Assembly (NCBI RefSeq): GCF_017876095.1
Contig: NZ_JAGINM010000006.1
Span: forward strand, 186,001 to 250,000
Length of the DNA stretch: 64,000 nucleotides
Reading direction: 5' to 3'
Source of the DNA: Azospirillum agricola
GTDB taxonomy: Bacteria; Pseudomonadota; Alphaproteobacteria; Azospirillales; Azospirillaceae
Position numbers and translations under genes: made by a program. Of the stretch, positions 29,778-40,733 are shown piece by piece. Under the pieces are notes generated by a model. The model saw nothing but the letters and a program-made list of their open reading frames with translations. It was not told the DNA's origin and ran no database searches. The first letter of the stretch is position 1. Each line of letters begins with the position of its first letter.

Positions 29778-30439
29778 TGCAGCCACCCGCCAACGCCCTG
29801 ACACCGCCTTCCCCTTCCGTTTCCAAGCCCGACGATTTCAAACCGGACGCCAAGGCCGAGCAGATATTGGCCGCTTCGCGCGAGATCATCCTGGAGATGG
29901 GCTACGCCGCCTTGTCGATGGACCTCGTGGCGCAGCGGGCACGGGTGTCGAAGACGACGCTCTACACGCGCTTCCCCTCGAAGGAGGAGCTGTTCTCCGC
30001 GACCATCACCGCCGAATGCGACCGGCGGGGGATGCGCTTCCAGCCCGACGAGTTCGACGAATTGCCGCTGCGCGACATCCTGCTGCTGATCGGGCGGCGC
30101 TTCGTCGACCTGCTCTGGTCCGACGCGGCGATCCGTGTCCACCAGTCGGTGCTGGGCGAGGCGGCGCGCCAGCCGGAGATCGCCCGGCTGTTCTTCCAGG
30201 CCGGACCGGAAAAGGGCATGGCGGCCTTCGTCGCCTTGTTCGAGCATCTGGCCGAGCGTGGTCTGATCCGGACCGGGGATCCGTCCTTCGTCGCGCTGCA
30301 ATTCATGGCGGCGATGCAGGGCGGCCCCTACTGCGCGCTGGTCATGGGCCAATGCCCGTTGCCGCCCGAGGAGGAACGGGGCGCCTTCGTCGCCAAGGTG
30401 GTGGACCTGTTCCTGCGGGGGATCGCGCCCTCATCCTGA
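29777..30439 (+). CDS. TetR/AcrR-family transcriptional regulator
   Basis: A 220-aa regulator with the N-terminal TetR helix-turn-helix ILAASREIILEMGYAALSMD followed by VAQRARVSKTTLYTRFPSKE. The C-terminal ligand domain (FRRFVDLLW-like helices, then MAAMQGGPYCALVMGQ) resembles TetR_C of AcrR-like efflux regulators. It is divergent from the RND pump genes, the standard arrangement for drug-responsive repression. The start is uncertain: GTG 29777 gives a reasonable N-terminus, but GTG 29729 is also in frame and neither has a strong ribosome-binding site. Confidence 0.85.
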   Translation: MQPPANALTPPSPSVSKPDDFKPDAKAEQILAASREIILEMGYAALSMDLVAQRARVSKTTLYTRFPSKEELFSATITAECDRRGMRFQPDEFDELPLRDILLLIGRRFVDLLWSDAAIRVHQSVLGEAARQPEIARLFFQAGPEKGMAAFVALFEHLAERGLIRTGDPSFVALQFMAAMQGGPYCALVMGQCPLPPEEERGAFVAKVVDLFLRGIAPSS

Positions 30440-30502
30440 CGGCGCCCGGTCCGGGCAATTGTTCCCTTTACGTTCCTTCGCTTCTCGCCTACGCTCGCGC
30501 TC

Positions 30503-31579
30503 ATGGACGAGATCCGGCGACAGGCGCAGAAGGGGCGCGGAGCGATCAGCAACACGACCTCGCGCTACGAGCGCGAGGTGCGCGTGCTCGGCGACGACGG
30601 CTGGGGCGGCAGCGAGCGTCCGGACGAACCGGTCCGGACCCTGCTGTTCGACGATTCCGCCCGGACCGTCATCAGCCGGAACACCTCCCCGGACATCGTC
30701 TTCGAGCGCTCCGTCAATCCATACCGGGGCTGCGAGCACGCCTGCGTCTACTGCTTCGCCCGGCCGACCCACGCCTATCTCGGCCTGTCGCCGGGGCTGG
30801 ATTTCGAGACGAGGATCTTCCGCAAGGCCAGGGCGGCCGAGCTGCTGGCCACGGAGCTGCGGGCCAGATCCTACGTCTGCAAGCCGCTGGCGCTCGGCGC
30901 CAACACCGACCCCTACCAGCCGGTCGAGCGGGAGCAGCGCATCACCCGCGCCATCCTGGAGGTCTGCCGCGACTTCAACCAGCCGGTGATGGTCATCACC
31001 AAGTCGGCGCTGGTCCTGCGCGACCTCGACATCCTGGCGCCGATGGCGGAAAGGCGGCTGGTCAACGTCGCCCTCTCCCTCACCACGCTCGACCGCGACC
31101 TCGCCCGCCGGCTGGAGCCGCGGGCCAGCGCGCCGCCCCGGCGCCTCGCCGCGATGCGGGAACTGACGGCGGCCGGCGTCCCGGTGGCGGTGCTCGCCAG
31201 CCCGATGATCCCGGGGCTGAACGACCACGAGCTGGAGGCGATCCTGGCGGCGGCGGCGGAGGCCGGGGCGGTCCAGGCCAACCACATCCTGCTGCGCCTG
31301 CCGCTGGAGATCAAGGACCTGTTCGAGGAATGGCTGCGCGAGCACGCGCCGAACCGCGCCGACCGCGTGCTCAGCCTGATCCGCCAATGCCGCGAGGGCG
31401 AGCTGTACCGGTCGCGGTTCGGCAGCCGGATGAAGGGAACCGGCCCGGTCGCGGAGCTGCTGTCGCAGCGCTTCAGGCTGGCCTGCCGGCGCCTCGGCCT
31501 CAACGGACGCGACGCCGACCTGAACTGCGCCGACTTCCGGCCCCCTCCGGCGCCCGGCGATCAACTGACGCTGCTGTGA
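30503..31579 (+). CDS. PA0069-family radical SAM protein
   Basis: The 358-aa protein has a radical SAM iron-sulfur motif in YRGCEHACVYCFARPTHAYL (Cys-x3-Cys-x2-Cys) preceded by the conserved SRNTSPDIVFERSVNPY, and VALSLTTLDRDLARRLEPRA further on. It is annotated in databases as a DNA-repair-photolyase-like or Rv2578c/PA0069 family protein related to spore photoproduct lyase. Its reaction is not established. Start ATG 30503 is the first in frame. It is 63 bp after the TetR gene, and the acetyltransferase gene follows. Confidence 0.85.
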   Translation: MDEIRRQAQKGRGAISNTTSRYEREVRVLGDDGWGGSERPDEPVRTLLFDDSARTVISRNTSPDIVFERSVNPYRGCEHACVYCFARPTHAYLGLSPGLDFETRIFRKARAAELLATELRARSYVCKPLALGANTDPYQPVEREQRITRAILEVCRDFNQPVMVITKSALVLRDLDILAPMAERRLVNVALSLTTLDRDLARRLEPRASAPPRRLAAMRELTAAGVPVAVLASPMIPGLNDHELEAILAAAAEAGAVQANHILLRLPLEIKDLFEEWLREHAPNRADRVLSLIRQCREGELYRSRFGSRMKGTGPVAELLSQRFRLACRRLGLNGRDADLNCADFRPPPAPGDQLTLL

Positions 31580-31681
31580 GCCCCGCTCCTTTCCGGTGTC
31601 ATACGCCTGTCATGGAGCTGCGGTAGCGTGCGCGCGGGCACGACGCCGTGCCGAACCCGTCCGTCCAGGGGATGCCCGCTC

Positions 31682-32329
31682 GTGTACGACCTGTCCTCAC
31701 CGATGGCCACGCCCCCGGACGTGCCGCCCGCCGCCTTCTCCGCGCCGGCCGCGCATGTCCGCGCCTCGGTGGAGGAGGATGTCCCGGCGATGCTGGACAT
31801 CTACACCCACCACATCCAGCACGGGCTCGGCCCCTTCGACGTCGAACCGCCGCATCCGGAGGAACTGAAGCGCCGCCGCAAGGCGATGCTGAAACGGCGG
31901 CTGCCGCACCTCGTCGCCGAGTTGGGCGGGGTGGTGGTCGGCTACGCCTACGCCGCGCCCTTCCGCAAGCGGCCGGCCTACCGATACACGGTCGAGCACT
32001 CGATCTACGTCCACAAGGACCATCTGGGCCGCGGCATCGGCCGGCTGCTGCTGCCGGCGCTGATCGACGCCTGCACCCGCGCCGGCTGCCGCCAGATGAT
32101 CGCCGTGGTCGACAGCGCCAACCAGCCGTCGCTGCGCCTGCATGACTCCTTCGGTTTCCAGCGGGCGGGAATCCTGCGGGCGGTCGGCTTCAAGTTCGGG
32201 CGCTGGACCGACAGCGTCTTCCTACAGCGCCCGCTGGGGGCGGCCGACCGCGAGCCGCCGCAGGACCGCCGGCCCGCCATGCCGCCGGCCGCCGGCCCGC
32301 GAGGCGCCGGCCTGCAAGGTGCCGGCTGA
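31682..32329 (+). CDS. GNAT N-acetyltransferase (phosphinothricin acetyltransferase-like)
   Basis: A 215-aa protein whose GNAT core is VRASVEEDVPAMLDIYTHHI, VVGYAYAAPFRKRPAYRYTV, then EHSIYVHKDHLGRGIGRLLL with the acetyl-CoA loop, and LHDSFGFQRAGILRAVGFKF. This order is that of phosphinothricin/methionine-sulfoximine acetyltransferases. The proline-alanine-rich last 30 residues are unusual. GTG 31682 has AGGGGA ten bases upstream; ATG 31703 is an alternative. It may acetylate an amino-acid-like toxin or metabolite. Confidence 0.85.
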   Translation: MYDLSSPMATPPDVPPAAFSAPAAHVRASVEEDVPAMLDIYTHHIQHGLGPFDVEPPHPEELKRRRKAMLKRRLPHLVAELGGVVVGYAYAAPFRKRPAYRYTVEHSIYVHKDHLGRGIGRLLLPALIDACTRAGCRQMIAVVDSANQPSLRLHDSFGFQRAGILRAVGFKFGRWTDSVFLQRPLGAADREPPQDRRPAMPPAAGPRGAGLQGAG

Positions 32330-32384
32330 GTCGCCGCTTTGCCGTTCCTCCATTCCGTCATCCCGTTCCCCGGAGACCCCTCGC

Positions 32385-34721
32385 ATGGATTTCTTCCGCC
32401 GCTTCAACTTCCTGGTCTGCGCCCCCGCCTTCGAGGTGGACGAGCTGGAGGGCCTGCGGCTTCAGCAGATCCTGTCGGAAGTGGAGCGGATGGGCTTCGA
32501 GGTGGTGCGCGCCCGCCGGGTCGAGGACGCCGAGCTGGCGATCCGCACCGACGCCGCCATCGGCTGCATGATCGTCGACTGGGGCAAGCGCGGGGCCGAC
32601 GGCAAGCAGGCCTCGCTGATCGCCTTCGCCCGCCAGCGCGGATTGGAGATGCCGATCATCCTCCTGGTGCGCCGCCAGCGGCTGGAGAACATCCCGGTCG
32701 ACGTGCTGAACCAGGTCGACGGCTACATCTTCCTGGCGGAGGAGACGCCGGAGTTCATCGCCAAGAATCTGGTCAGCCGGCTGAAGCAGTACGCCGACAC
32801 CCTGAAGACCCCTTTCTTCGGCGCGCTGGTCGATTACGCCGAGGAGGGCAACCAGCTGTGGACCTGCCCCGGCCACAACGGCGGCATCTTCTACAACCGC
32901 AGCCCGATCGGCCGCATCTTCGTCGAGCATCTCGGCGAGGCGGTGTTCCGCGACGACATCGACAACTCCGTGCTGGAGATGGGCGACCTGCTCATCCATG
33001 AAGGGCCGGCGCTCCAGGCGCAGAAGGAGGCGGCGCGCATCTTCGGGGCGGAGCGCACCTATTTCGTGCTGAACGGCACCTCGGCCTCGAACAAGATCGT
33101 GCTGTCGGCCCTGGTGGCCGAGGACGACCTCGTGCTGTTCGACCGCAACAACCACAAGGCGGCGCACCATGGCGGCCTGTTCCTCGGCGGCGGCATCCCG
33201 ATCTTCCTGGAGACCGAGCGCAACGCCCACGGCCTGATCGGTCCGATCGACCCGCGGGCACTCGACGAGGAGGTGATCCGCGAGCGCATCCGCCGCAACC
33301 CGCTGGTCAAGGACCCCGACGCCTGGAAGCGCGAGCGCCCGTTCCGCGCCGCGGTGATCCAGCAATGCAGCTACGACGGCACCATCTACAACGCGCGGAT
33401 GATGCTGGAGCGGATCGGCAAGCTCTGCGACTATATCCTCTTCGACGAGGCCTGGGCCGGCTTCCTCAAGTTCCACCCGCTGTTCAAGGGCCATTTCGCC
33501 ATGGGGCTGGAGGGGCTGGACGAGGGACACCCCGGCATCATCGCCACCCAGTCGACGCACAAGCAGCTCGCCAGCTTCTCGCAGGCCTCGCAGATCCATG
33601 TGCGCGACAGCCACATCAAGGGCCAGCGCCGCCGGGTCGAGCACCGCCGCTTCAACGAGACCTTCCTGCTGCACGCCTCGACCTCGCCCTTCTACCCGCT
33701 GTTCGCCTCGCTGGATGTCGGCGCGCAGATGATGAAGGGGCGGTCGGGCGAGGTGCTGTGGGACGACACCATCCGGCTGGGCATCGAACTGCGCAAGAAG
33801 ATCCGCGCCATCGGCCGCGAGTTCGCGGAGCGCGAGAGCGACCCGGCGCGCCGCTGGTTCTTCGACCCCTTCGTGCCCGACCGCGTCACCCGCGACGGAA
33901 TCGACACGGCCTGGGAGGACGTGCCGACCGACGAGCTGGCGACCCAGGTCCGCCATTGGGAGTTCGCCCCCGGCGCCGACTGGCACGGCTTCCGGCATGT
34001 CGAGCCGGGCTACGCGATGACCGACCCGAACAAGCTGACGCTGCTGACCCCCGGCTTCGACCGTCGCGGCGGCGCCTACGGCGACCACGGCATCCCCGCA
34101 CCGGTGGTGGCGCAGTTCCTGCGCGAGAACCGCATCGTCCCGGAAAAGAACGACCTCAACTCCCTGCTGTTCCTGCTGACGCCGGGCGTCGAATCGAGCA
34201 AGGCCGGGACGCTGCTGAGCGGGCTGGTCGCCTTCAAGCGGCTGCACGACGACAACGCGCCGCTGGAGGAGGTCATCCCCGAATTCGTCGCCAAGCGCCG
34301 CGCCCATTACCTCGGCCGGCGCCTGCGCGACCTGTGCGCGGAGATGCACGCCTTCTACCGCGAACGCGACACCAGCGCCCTGCAACGCGCCATCTTCCAG
34401 CCCCGGCACCTGCCGGAGATGGCGATGCCGCCGCGCGAGGCGACGCGGCATCTGGTGCGCAACACGGTCGATTACCTGCCGATCGACGAGATCGCCGGCC
34501 GCGTCGCCACCACCCTGTGGGTCGTCTACCCGCCGGGCATCGCCACCATCGTCCCCGGCGAACGGCTGTGCGAACGGGCCAGGCCGATGATCGACTATCT
34601 GAAGGTCTTCCAGGACAGCGCCAACCGCTTCCCCGGCTTCGACAACGAGATCCAGGGGCTCTACCGTGAAACCGACGCCGGCGGCGTCATCCGCTACTTC
34701 ACCTATGTGGCGCGGGAGTAG
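32385..34721 (+). CDS. PLP-dependent Orn/Lys/Arg decarboxylase (fold type I, biodegradative class)
   Basis: The 778-aa enzyme has an N-terminal wing domain (about 1-140), then the PLP core. The cofactor lysine is about residue 393 in IIATQSTHKQLASFSQAS; WTCPGHNGGIFYNRSPIG, FVLNGTSASNKIVLSALVA and LFDEAWAGFLKFHPLF are also conserved, as is the C-terminal VYPPGIATIVPGERLCER. It decarboxylates arginine, lysine or ornithine to a polyamine or precursor and consumes protons, so it could serve acid resistance or polyamine synthesis; substrate is not decided by sequence alone. No antiporter gene is next to it. Confidence 0.93.
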   Translation: MDFFRRFNFLVCAPAFEVDELEGLRLQQILSEVERMGFEVVRARRVEDAELAIRTDAAIGCMIVDWGKRGADGKQASLIAFARQRGLEMPIILLVRRQRLENIPVDVLNQVDGYIFLAEETPEFIAKNLVSRLKQYADTLKTPFFGALVDYAEEGNQLWTCPGHNGGIFYNRSPIGRIFVEHLGEAVFRDDIDNSVLEMGDLLIHEGPALQAQKEAARIFGAERTYFVLNGTSASNKIVLSALVAEDDLVLFDRNNHKAAHHGGLFLGGGIPIFLETERNAHGLIGPIDPRALDEEVIRERIRRNPLVKDPDAWKRERPFRAAVIQQCSYDGTIYNARMMLERIGKLCDYILFDEAWAGFLKFHPLFKGHFAMGLEGLDEGHPGIIATQSTHKQLASFSQASQIHVRDSHIKGQRRRVEHRRFNETFLLHASTSPFYPLFASLDVGAQMMKGRSGEVLWDDTIRLGIELRKKIRAIGREFAERESDPARRWFFDPFVPDRVTRDGIDTAWEDVPTDELATQVRHWEFAPGADWHGFRHVEPGYAMTDPNKLTLLTPGFDRRGGAYGDHGIPAPVVAQFLRENRIVPEKNDLNSLLFLLTPGVESSKAGTLLSGLVAFKRLHDDNAPLEEVIPEFVAKRRAHYLGRRLRDLCAEMHAFYRERDTSALQRAIFQPRHLPEMAMPPREATRHLVRNTVDYLPIDEIAGRVATTLWVVYPPGIATIVPGERLCERARPMIDYLKVFQDSANRFPGFDNEIQGLYRETDAGGVIRYFTYVARE

Positions 34722-34745
34722 AAGGCGGACGGGCGCGGGGAGCCT

Positions 34746-35666
34746 CTATTCCTCCGCGCCGCGCGCCTGGCGGCGGAAGGCCGCCGGGGTGGTGCCGGTC
34801 AGTTTTTTGAAGAAGCGGTTGAAATAGCCGGGATCCTGGAACCCCAGCTCGTACGCGATCACCGACACCGGGGCGGCGATGTAGATCAGCCGCCGCCGCG
34901 CCTCCAGCAGCAGCCGGTCCTGCACCACCTCGAAGGCGGAGCGGTCGGCCAGACGGCGGCACAGGCGGTTGAGCCGTGATTCCGTGATCCCCAGCGCGGC
35001 GGCGTAGCGCGGCACCGGCCAGTGCTCCGTGTGGTGTTCCTCGACCAGCGTGCGGAAGCGGGCGAAGAGTTCGGTGCGCACCCGCTCCGGCCCGGTGGCC
35101 CCGGACACCGCCGCCCGCCGCCGCTCCAGCAGCAGCAGCACGCTGCGCGACAGCCACACGCACATCATCGTCTGGCCGAGCTGCGGCCGGCGGAACTCCG
35201 CCATCAGCTGTTCGAGCAGCGCCGCGACCCGCCCGAGAAGCGGCGCGTCCGCGGCGAGATCGACGACGCACGCCGCCAGGAACAGCCCCTCGACCAGCGG
35301 GCGGTTGTGCGCCTGCGCGCCGTCGAACAGCACCGCCTCGGCCACCGTCAGCACATAGCCGTGGCTGCCCGGCTGGAACTGGAAACCGTGCACGACAGCC
35401 GGCGGCACCACCACCGCGCCCTGCGGCGCCAGCTCCAGGGTCCGGTCGTCGAGCCGGACCCGCGCCCCGCCCTCCAGCAGCACCACGACCTGGAACAGGC
35501 CACGGTGGGTGTGCGCCCCGATCTCCCACGCGTGGAGCGAGCTGCGGCTGTGGATGTCCTCGATGTGCAGGAACTCGGTGTCGGGGGCCGACGCGTCCTC
35601 GCCATACAGCCCGAACGCCGCCACCCGGCCGGCGGTGTCCGCCCTCCCCGCCCGCCTCGTGTCCAC
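34746..35666 (-). CDS. pobR: AraC-family regulator, probable PobR activator of pobA
   Basis: The 306-aa protein has an N-terminal cupin (AHTHRGLFQVVVLLEGGARV) and a C-terminal AraC DNA-binding domain with the second helix-turn-helix VSVIAYELGFQDPGYFNRFF and FKKLTGTTPAAFRRQA. It is transcribed divergently from pobA, and AraC-type PobR proteins in proteobacteria activate pobA with 4-hydroxybenzoate. Function is inferred from family and position. Start ATG 35666. Confidence 0.85.
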   Translation of the reverse strand: MDTRRAGRADTAGRVAAFGLYGEDASAPDTEFLHIEDIHSRSSLHAWEIGAHTHRGLFQVVVLLEGGARVRLDDRTLELAPQGAVVVPPAVVHGFQFQPGSHGYVLTVAEAVLFDGAQAHNRPLVEGLFLAACVVDLAADAPLLGRVAALLEQLMAEFRRPQLGQTMMCVWLSRSVLLLLERRRAAVSGATGPERVRTELFARFRTLVEEHHTEHWPVPRYAAALGITESRLNRLCRRLADRSAFEVVQDRLLLEARRRLIYIAAPVSVIAYELGFQDPGYFNRFFKKLTGTTPAAFRRQARGAEE

Positions 35667-37115
<1,449 letters not shown>

Positions 37116-37137
37116 TCCGGCTTGCCGGGATGGAAGG

Positions 37138-37164
37138 ATGGCGGCCGGCCGGTCCGGCCGCCAT
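37138..37164. terminator. Bidirectional terminator between pobA and matB
   Basis: ATGGCGGCCGG (37138-37148) pairs perfectly with 37154-37164 around a five-base loop, between the convergent pobA and matB stop codons. Confidence 0.6.
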
Positions 37165-37170
37165 TCCGCG

Positions 37171-38718
37171 TCAGCCCCGCGGCGTGGCTGGCACGGGGAG
37201 CGTGAAGACGTCCTTGTGCCGCGCGCGCAGCTCGTTCTTCTGCACCTTGCCCATGGCGTTGCGGGGAAGCTCCTCCTGCACCACCACGATCTTGGGAAGC
37301 TTGTAGCCGGCCAGCTCGCGCGCCGCCTCGGCGATGACGGCGGCGGGATCGGGAGGGGGGGCGTCCGGCTGGCGCTCGACCACCGCCACCACGCCCTCGC
37401 CGAAGTCGGGATGCGGCACGCCGATGACGGCGGCCTCGCGCACGCCCGCGATGCGGCCCAGCACGCTCTCCACCTCGCGCGGGTAGACGTTGTAGCCGCC
37501 CGAGATGATCAGGTCCTTGGCGCGGCTGACGATGCTGATGCGCCCGTCCGCCGCGCGGCGCGCCAGATCGCCGGTCATGAAGAATCCGTCCGGGCGGAAC
37601 TCCGCCGCCGTCTTCTCCGGCATCCGCCAATAGCCCTTGAAGACGTTGGGACCGCGCAGCTCCAGCCCGCCGACCTCCTCGCCCGGCGGCAGGGGCCGTC
37701 CGCCCTCGTCGGTGACGCGGACCTCCAGCCCCGGCAGCGGAAAGCCGACGGTGCCGGGCACCCGTTCGCCGTCCAGCGGGTTGGTGGTGATGATCGCGGT
37801 CTCGGTCATGCCGTAGCGTTCGAGGATGCGATGGCCGCTGCGTTCCTCGAAGCGCGCGAAGGTCTCCGCCGACAGCGGCGCCGAGCCGCAGGTGAACAGC
37901 CGCATCCCCCGGCACAGATCCGGGGTCAGGCGCGGGTCGGCGAGCAGCCGCGTGTAGAGCGTCGGCACCCCCATGAACAGCGTCGCGCGCGGCAGCAGAT
38001 CGATCACGCGGTCGGCGCTGAACCTGGAGAGGAACAGAATGGAGCCGCGGGCGAACAGCACCGGGTTGGCGGCGATGAACAGGCCGTGCGCGTGGAAGAC
38101 GGGCAGCGCGTGCAGCAGCACGTCGGTGTCGGCGATCCCCCACAGCCCGGCCAGCGTGCGCGTGGTGTAGCCGAGGTTGCCGTGGGTGATCATGGCGCCC
38201 TTGGGCCGCCCGGTGGTGCCCGAGGTGTAGAGGATCGCCGCCACGTCGTCAGCCGCCATGTCGGCGGTGCCGTCCCACGGGTCGAGGTCGCGGCAGGCCG
38301 CCGTCAGGCTGCCGCCGCCGTCCCCGTCGAGCGTGAACAGGCGTCCGGCCGGGGCCGGGTCGAGCGCCGCGACCTCGGCCGCCGACTGCGGCGGGCCGAC
38401 GAAGACCGCCGGCTCGGCGTCGCCGAGAAAATAGCGCAGCTCGGTCAGGGTGTAGGCGGTGTTCAGCGGCAGATAGATGGCGCCGATCCGCAAGGTCGCG
38501 AGATAGAGGCACAGGGCCTCCGGCGACTTTTCCACCTGCACCGCCACCCGGTCGCCACGGCCGACGCCGGACTCATGGAGCAGCCGGGCGATCCGCCCCG
38601 CCGTCCGCCGCAGGTCTCCGTAGCTCCACGCCGCGCCGGTCCCGGTCTGAAGGGCGGGGCGCGCGTCGTCGCGCGGGTCGGACGGCAGAAGCAGATTGTA
38701 GAGGTTCTCGGTCATCAT
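37171..38718 (-). CDS. matB: Malonyl-CoA synthetase (AMP-forming acyl-CoA ligase)
   Basis: The 515-aa ligase has the ANL motifs AILYTSGTTGRPKGAMITHG, ILERYGMTETAIITTNPLDG, GFFMTGDLARRA and DLIISGGYNVYPREVESVLG, with the catalytic lysine in NAMGKVQKNELR. The segment VAVQVEKSPEALCLYLATLR and MGVPTLYTRLL match rhizobial MatB closely. It activates malonate or methylmalonate to the CoA thioester. It ends the leftward operon headed by an enoyl-CoA hydratase, suggesting a dicarboxylate or beta-hydroxy acid is produced. Start is one of two tandem ATG codons at 38718/38715. Confidence 0.9.
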   Translation of the reverse strand: MMTENLYNLLLPSDPRDDARPALQTGTGAAWSYGDLRRTAGRIARLLHESGVGRGDRVAVQVEKSPEALCLYLATLRIGAIYLPLNTAYTLTELRYFLGDAEPAVFVGPPQSAAEVAALDPAPAGRLFTLDGDGGGSLTAACRDLDPWDGTADMAADDVAAILYTSGTTGRPKGAMITHGNLGYTTRTLAGLWGIADTDVLLHALPVFHAHGLFIAANPVLFARGSILFLSRFSADRVIDLLPRATLFMGVPTLYTRLLADPRLTPDLCRGMRLFTCGSAPLSAETFARFEERSGHRILERYGMTETAIITTNPLDGERVPGTVGFPLPGLEVRVTDEGGRPLPPGEEVGGLELRGPNVFKGYWRMPEKTAAEFRPDGFFMTGDLARRAADGRISIVSRAKDLIISGGYNVYPREVESVLGRIAGVREAAVIGVPHPDFGEGVVAVVERQPDAPPPDPAAVIAEAARELAGYKLPKIVVVQEELPRNAMGKVQKNELRARHKDVFTLPVPATPRG

Positions 38719-38755
38719 TGGGGTTCCAGTCGCCGTCTGGCGCTTGATCGTTCTT

Positions 38756-39778
38756 TCAGGGCAGCAGCACGATCGACCCGGTGGTGCGCCGGGCTTCCAG
38801 GTCGCGATGCACCGCCGCCGCCTCGGCCAGCGGCGCGCGGCGGGAGACCTCGACGCGGACGCGTCCTTCCTCCAGCGCCGCGAACAGGCCGGCGGCCAGC
38901 GCCTCGATGTCGGCGCGGGTCCGGGTGACGGTCGCCAGAGTCGGCTTGGCAAGGAACAGCGAGCCCTTCTGCGCCAGCACGCCGATGTCGAAGGGCGGCA
39001 CCGGGCCGCTGGCCTGCCCGTAATTCACCATCAGGCCGAAGGGCCGCAGGCAGTCGAGCGAGCGCAGGAAGGTATCCTGCCCCACGGAATCATAGACCAC
39101 GTCGACGCCGCGTCCGCCGGTGACGTCGCGGACGCGGGCGACGAAATCCTCCCCGTCCTGATCCTCGCCACGGGACAGGATCACATGCTCGCAGCCGGCG
39201 GCCCGGGCGACGGCCAGCTTCTCCGGCGAGCCGACCGTGCCGATCACCGTGGCGCCCAGGCTGGACGCCCATTGGCAGAGGATCTGTCCGACCCCGCCGG
39301 CGGCGGCGTGGACGAGCAGCGCGTCGCCGGCCTTCACCGGGTGCACGCGGTGCAGCAGATACTGCGCGGTCGTGCCCTTGACCATGGCCGCCGCCGCCAC
39401 CTCGTCCGACACCGTGTCCGGCAGTTTGACGAGGCGCTCGGCGGGGACGAGGCGCGCCTGAGCGTAGGCGCCGAGCAGCATCCAGTAGGCGACGCGGTCG
39501 CCCGGCCGGACCGTCCCGACGCCGGGGCCGACCGCCTCGACGATTCCCGCCGCCTCCACGCCCAGCACGGCCGGGCGCGGGATCGCGTACTGCCCGGACA
39601 GGGCGGAGCGGTGGTAGGTGTCGATCAGGTTGACGCCGATCGCCGTGTGGCGGACCAGCGCCTGCCCCGGACCGGGAGGCGGCAGTTCGACATCCTCCAG
39701 CACCAGCGCCTCGGGGCCGCCGGGCTGGTGGACGCGGATCGCCTGGACCGTGCCTCCCCGGAGCGTGGTGCCGGTCAT
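38756..39778 (-). CDS. Quinone oxidoreductase (zinc-independent MDR family)
   Basis: A 340-aa NADPH:quinone-oxidoreductase-like MDR enzyme. HTAIGVNLIDTYHRSALSGQ near the N-terminus, AAMVKGTTAQYLLHRVHPVK and the NADPH loop LLVHAAAGGVGQILCQWASS are typical, and zinc-ligand cysteines are lacking. Start ATG 39778 lies two bases after the stop of the upstream dehydrogenase gene, so translation is probably coupled. It may reduce an enone or quinone arising in the pathway. Confidence 0.92.
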   Translation of the reverse strand: MTGTTLRGGTVQAIRVHQPGGPEALVLEDVELPPPGPGQALVRHTAIGVNLIDTYHRSALSGQYAIPRPAVLGVEAAGIVEAVGPGVGTVRPGDRVAYWMLLGAYAQARLVPAERLVKLPDTVSDEVAAAAMVKGTTAQYLLHRVHPVKAGDALLVHAAAGGVGQILCQWASSLGATVIGTVGSPEKLAVARAAGCEHVILSRGEDQDGEDFVARVRDVTGGRGVDVVYDSVGQDTFLRSLDCLRPFGLMVNYGQASGPVPPFDIGVLAQKGSLFLAKPTLATVTRTRADIEALAAGLFAALEEGRVRVEVSRRAPLAEAAAVHRDLEARRTTGSIVLLP

Positions 39779-39780
39779 GC

Positions 39781-40692
39781 TCAGCCCTCCGCCGGCGAAC
39801 GGCCGAGGCGGCCGGAGATCAGCTCGAAGACCGCGCTGAAATCCTTGGCGCCGTGGCCGCTCTCGACCAGCATCTGGTAGAAGGCGGCGGAGCTGCCGGC
39901 GAGCGGGGTCGCGGCGCCGCTGGCGCTGGCGGCCTGCTGGGACAACCGCATGTCCTTCAGCATCATCGCCGCCGTGAAGCCCGGCTGGTAGTCGCGGTTG
40001 GCCGGCGAGGTCGGCACCGGCCCCGGCACCGGGCAGTAGACCTGTAGGGCCCAGCAGTTGCCCGACGAGCGGGTGACGACGTCGTAGACCGCCTGGTTGT
40101 CGAGACCGAGCTTCTCCGCCAGGGTGAAGACCTCGCTGATGGCGACCATGCTCATGCCGGCCATCATGTTGTTGCAGATCTTCATGGCGTTGCCGCTGCC
40201 CGACGCGCCGACATGGAACAGGTTCTTCCCCATGCCGGTCAGGATCGGCTTGGCGCGCTCGTAGCCCTCGGCGGTGCCGCCGACCATGAAGGTCAGGGCG
40301 CCGGCCTGCGCCGCCGGCACCGCGCCGGACACCGGGGCATCGACCATCACGAAGCCGGCGGCCGACGCCGCCTTGCTGACCGCCTGCGCGCTGTCGACGT
40401 CGATGGTCGAGCAGTCGATCATCAGCGTGCCGGAGCGGGCGAGCGCGAAGACCCCGCCCTCCCCCTCGTAGGCGGCGCGCACATGCTTGCCGGTCGGGAT
40501 CATGCTGATGACGGTGTCGGCCTCGGCCAGCGCCTCGGCCAGCGTTGCGGCCACGCGGCCACCGGCGGCGGCGTAGGCGTCGCGCATCGCCGGGGCGATG
40601 TCGTAGCCGACGACGTCGTTGCCGGCCTTGACGAGATTCTCGCACATGGGGCGGCCCATGTTGCCGAGCCCGATGAAGGCAATCCGTGCCAT
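39781..40692 (-). CDS. mmsB: 3-hydroxyisobutyrate dehydrogenase-like beta-hydroxyacid dehydrogenase
   Basis: A 303-aa beta-hydroxyacid dehydrogenase with the NAD loop IAFIGLGNMGRPMCENLVKA, DAPVSGAVPAAQAGALTFMV as substrate site, and the catalytic-lysine region GSGNAMKICNNMMAGMSMVA. The full motif set and length match MmsB, which turns 3-hydroxyisobutyrate into methylmalonate semialdehyde in valine breakdown. With the aldehyde dehydrogenase and MatB nearby this may instead serve a related beta-hydroxy acid. ATG 40692. Confidence 0.87.
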   Translation of the reverse strand: MARIAFIGLGNMGRPMCENLVKAGNDVVGYDIAPAMRDAYAAAGGRVAATLAEALAEADTVISMIPTGKHVRAAYEGEGGVFALARSGTLMIDCSTIDVDSAQAVSKAASAAGFVMVDAPVSGAVPAAQAGALTFMVGGTAEGYERAKPILTGMGKNLFHVGASGSGNAMKICNNMMAGMSMVAISEVFTLAEKLGLDNQAVYDVVTRSSGNCWALQVYCPVPGPVPTSPANRDYQPGFTAAMMLKDMRLSQQAASASGAATPLAGSSAAFYQMLVESGHGAKDFSAVFELISGRLGRSPAEG

Positions 40693-40733
40693 GGTTTCAG
40701 TCCTTTTGGGAGTCGATCGGTACGGCCTGCAAA